Position numbers and translations under genes: made by a program
NCBI GenBank assembly: GCA_018993265.1
Contig: JAGKSW010000010.1
Location: forward strand, 30,851-94,850
DNA from: Nostoc sp. TH1S01
GTDB taxonomy: Bacteria > Cyanobacteriota > Cyanobacteriia > Cyanobacteriales > Nostocaceae
Direction of reading: 5' to 3'
DNA: 64,000 bases
Notes under the pieces: generated by a model
What the model saw: only the letters and a program-made list of their open reading frames with translations
What the model was told of the DNA's origin: nothing
The model's database searches: none
In this document: one piece after another, positions 63,628 to 64,000 of the stretch
Layout of the letters: every line of letters starts with the position of its first letter
Position numbering within the stretch: the first letter of the stretch is position 1

Positions 63628-64000
63628 CCTCGCCCTTCTAGGGCGACTTTGCTTAATTTAGGAAAAATATAAGTTTTTAGCTTCAGATTTTTAGTAAAAT
63701 ACTAATATGAAAACACTGAAGTTTAAGCTATATCAACACAAAAGAAATAGACACCTAAAGCGCATAATAAATGCTGCCGGGGTAATCTATAATCATTGCA
63801 TTGCTCTACACAAACGCTACTACAGAATGTGGGGCAAGCACTTGAGTTGTACAAAACTTCAGTCTCATATTGCCAAATTGAGAAAGCGAAATCCATTCTG
63901 GCAGTCGGTAGGTTCTCAAGCAGTACAAGATATCTGTCAACGCATAGAGAAAGCCTATCAGTTATTCTTTAAACATAATAAAAAAGGAGTTAGACCACCA
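63628..64000 (+). mobile_element. IS200/IS605-type element, left end and 5' part
   Basis: The left end is the hairpin cgccctt-cta-gggcg region (63628-63652), identical over 25 bases to the element at 59575-59599. The tnpB reading frame begins 55 bases further on and continues beyond the window. No tnpA precedes it, so this is a tnpB-only (IS1341-group) type or its tnpA lies downstream. Confidence 0.78.
63707..64000 (+). CDS. tnpB: TnpB, RNA-guided transposon nuclease (5' part)
   Basis: 98 codons from ATG 63707 to the window edge with no interruption. 'MKTLKFKLYQHKRNRHLKR', 'INAAGVIYNHCIALHKRYYRM', 'IAKLRKRNPFWQSVGSQAVQD' and 'RIEKAYQLFFKHNKKGVRPP' are the N-terminal helix-turn-helix (OrfB_IS605) region. 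TnpB is the RNA-guided DNase related to Cas12 that promotes element retention. The RuvC domain lies outside the window, so activity cannot be judged. Confidence 0.9.
   Translation, partial: MKTLKFKLYQHKRNRHLKRIINAAGVIYNHCIALHKRYYRMWGKHLSCTKLQSHIAKLRKRNPFWQSVGSQAVQDICQRIEKAYQLFFKHNKKGVRPP

Noticed and set aside
1..64000. tRNA and rRNA genes
   Set aside because: No T-arm like GGTTCGAATCC within a cloverleaf and no rRNA sequence was seen on either strand; a covariance search would be needed to exclude a diverged tRNA.

Overview
The window is chromosomal DNA of a filamentous, Nostoc/Anabaena-type cyanobacterium (order Nostocales). The evidence is the very frequent HIP1 palindrome GCGATCGC, families of heptanucleotide tandem repeats (STRRs) and a 'ctcacgcagaggcgca' interspersed repeat typical of these genomes, and marker genes: ferredoxin-dependent glutamate synthase, RpaB, RNase E ending in RRRRRRSSA, LL-diaminopimelate aminotransferase, cytochrome b6f cofactor-assembly CCB-type protein and many cyanobacteria-only DUF families. 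No rRNA, tRNA or CRISPR array was recognised.

Layout. 0-9 kb: small membrane and secreted proteins, a 42-bp tandem repeat and a CHAT-protein fossil, tadA, plsC, a PrcA-like subtilisin with P-domain, a BolA/CGFS-glutaredoxin pair and an atypical OmpR-type regulator. 9-19 kb: ABC ATPase, membrane DUF genes, a cobalamin-type radical SAM / DICT-degenerate HD-GYP / pentapeptide-repeat run, a ParD/ParE-type toxin-antitoxin pair, CPBP protease and clpS. 19-34 kb: LL-DAP aminotransferase, STAS protein, a TIGR03960-type radical SAM followed by rne and rnhB, glycosyltransferase, pheA, a PEP-CTERM-like repeat protein and a LON-domain protein. 34-40 kb (minus strand): rpsL, rpsG, fusA, tuf, rpsJ and an IscA/HesB protein. 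40-48 kb: mannose-6-phosphate-isomerase-type cupin, phosphodiester glycosidase and the 4.7-kb gltS/glsF gene.

48.4-52 kb is the accessory region. A nucleotidyltransferase-like gene and a DUF262 (DGQQR) gene form a two-gene operon facing a cytosine-C5 DNA methyltransferase. The stretch is AT-rich and free of HIP1, and a fossil antitoxin/truncated VapC module lies beside it. This is the best candidate for an undescribed, probably defence-related system.

52-63.4 kb returns to core genes (grxC, glpX, hemA, radA, rpaB, CCB-type assembly factor, DUF456), interrupted at 58.6-59.6 kb by a mobile-element graveyard: a collapsed tnpB, a Uma2 tail and a ~350-bp IS200/IS605-type element lacking any ORF. 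A fresh tnpB of a related element, sharing a 25-bp left-end block, begins at 63.7 kb and runs off the window. Heptamer repeats have repeatedly invaded gene ends, so several longest-ORF starts are too long and have been trimmed here.
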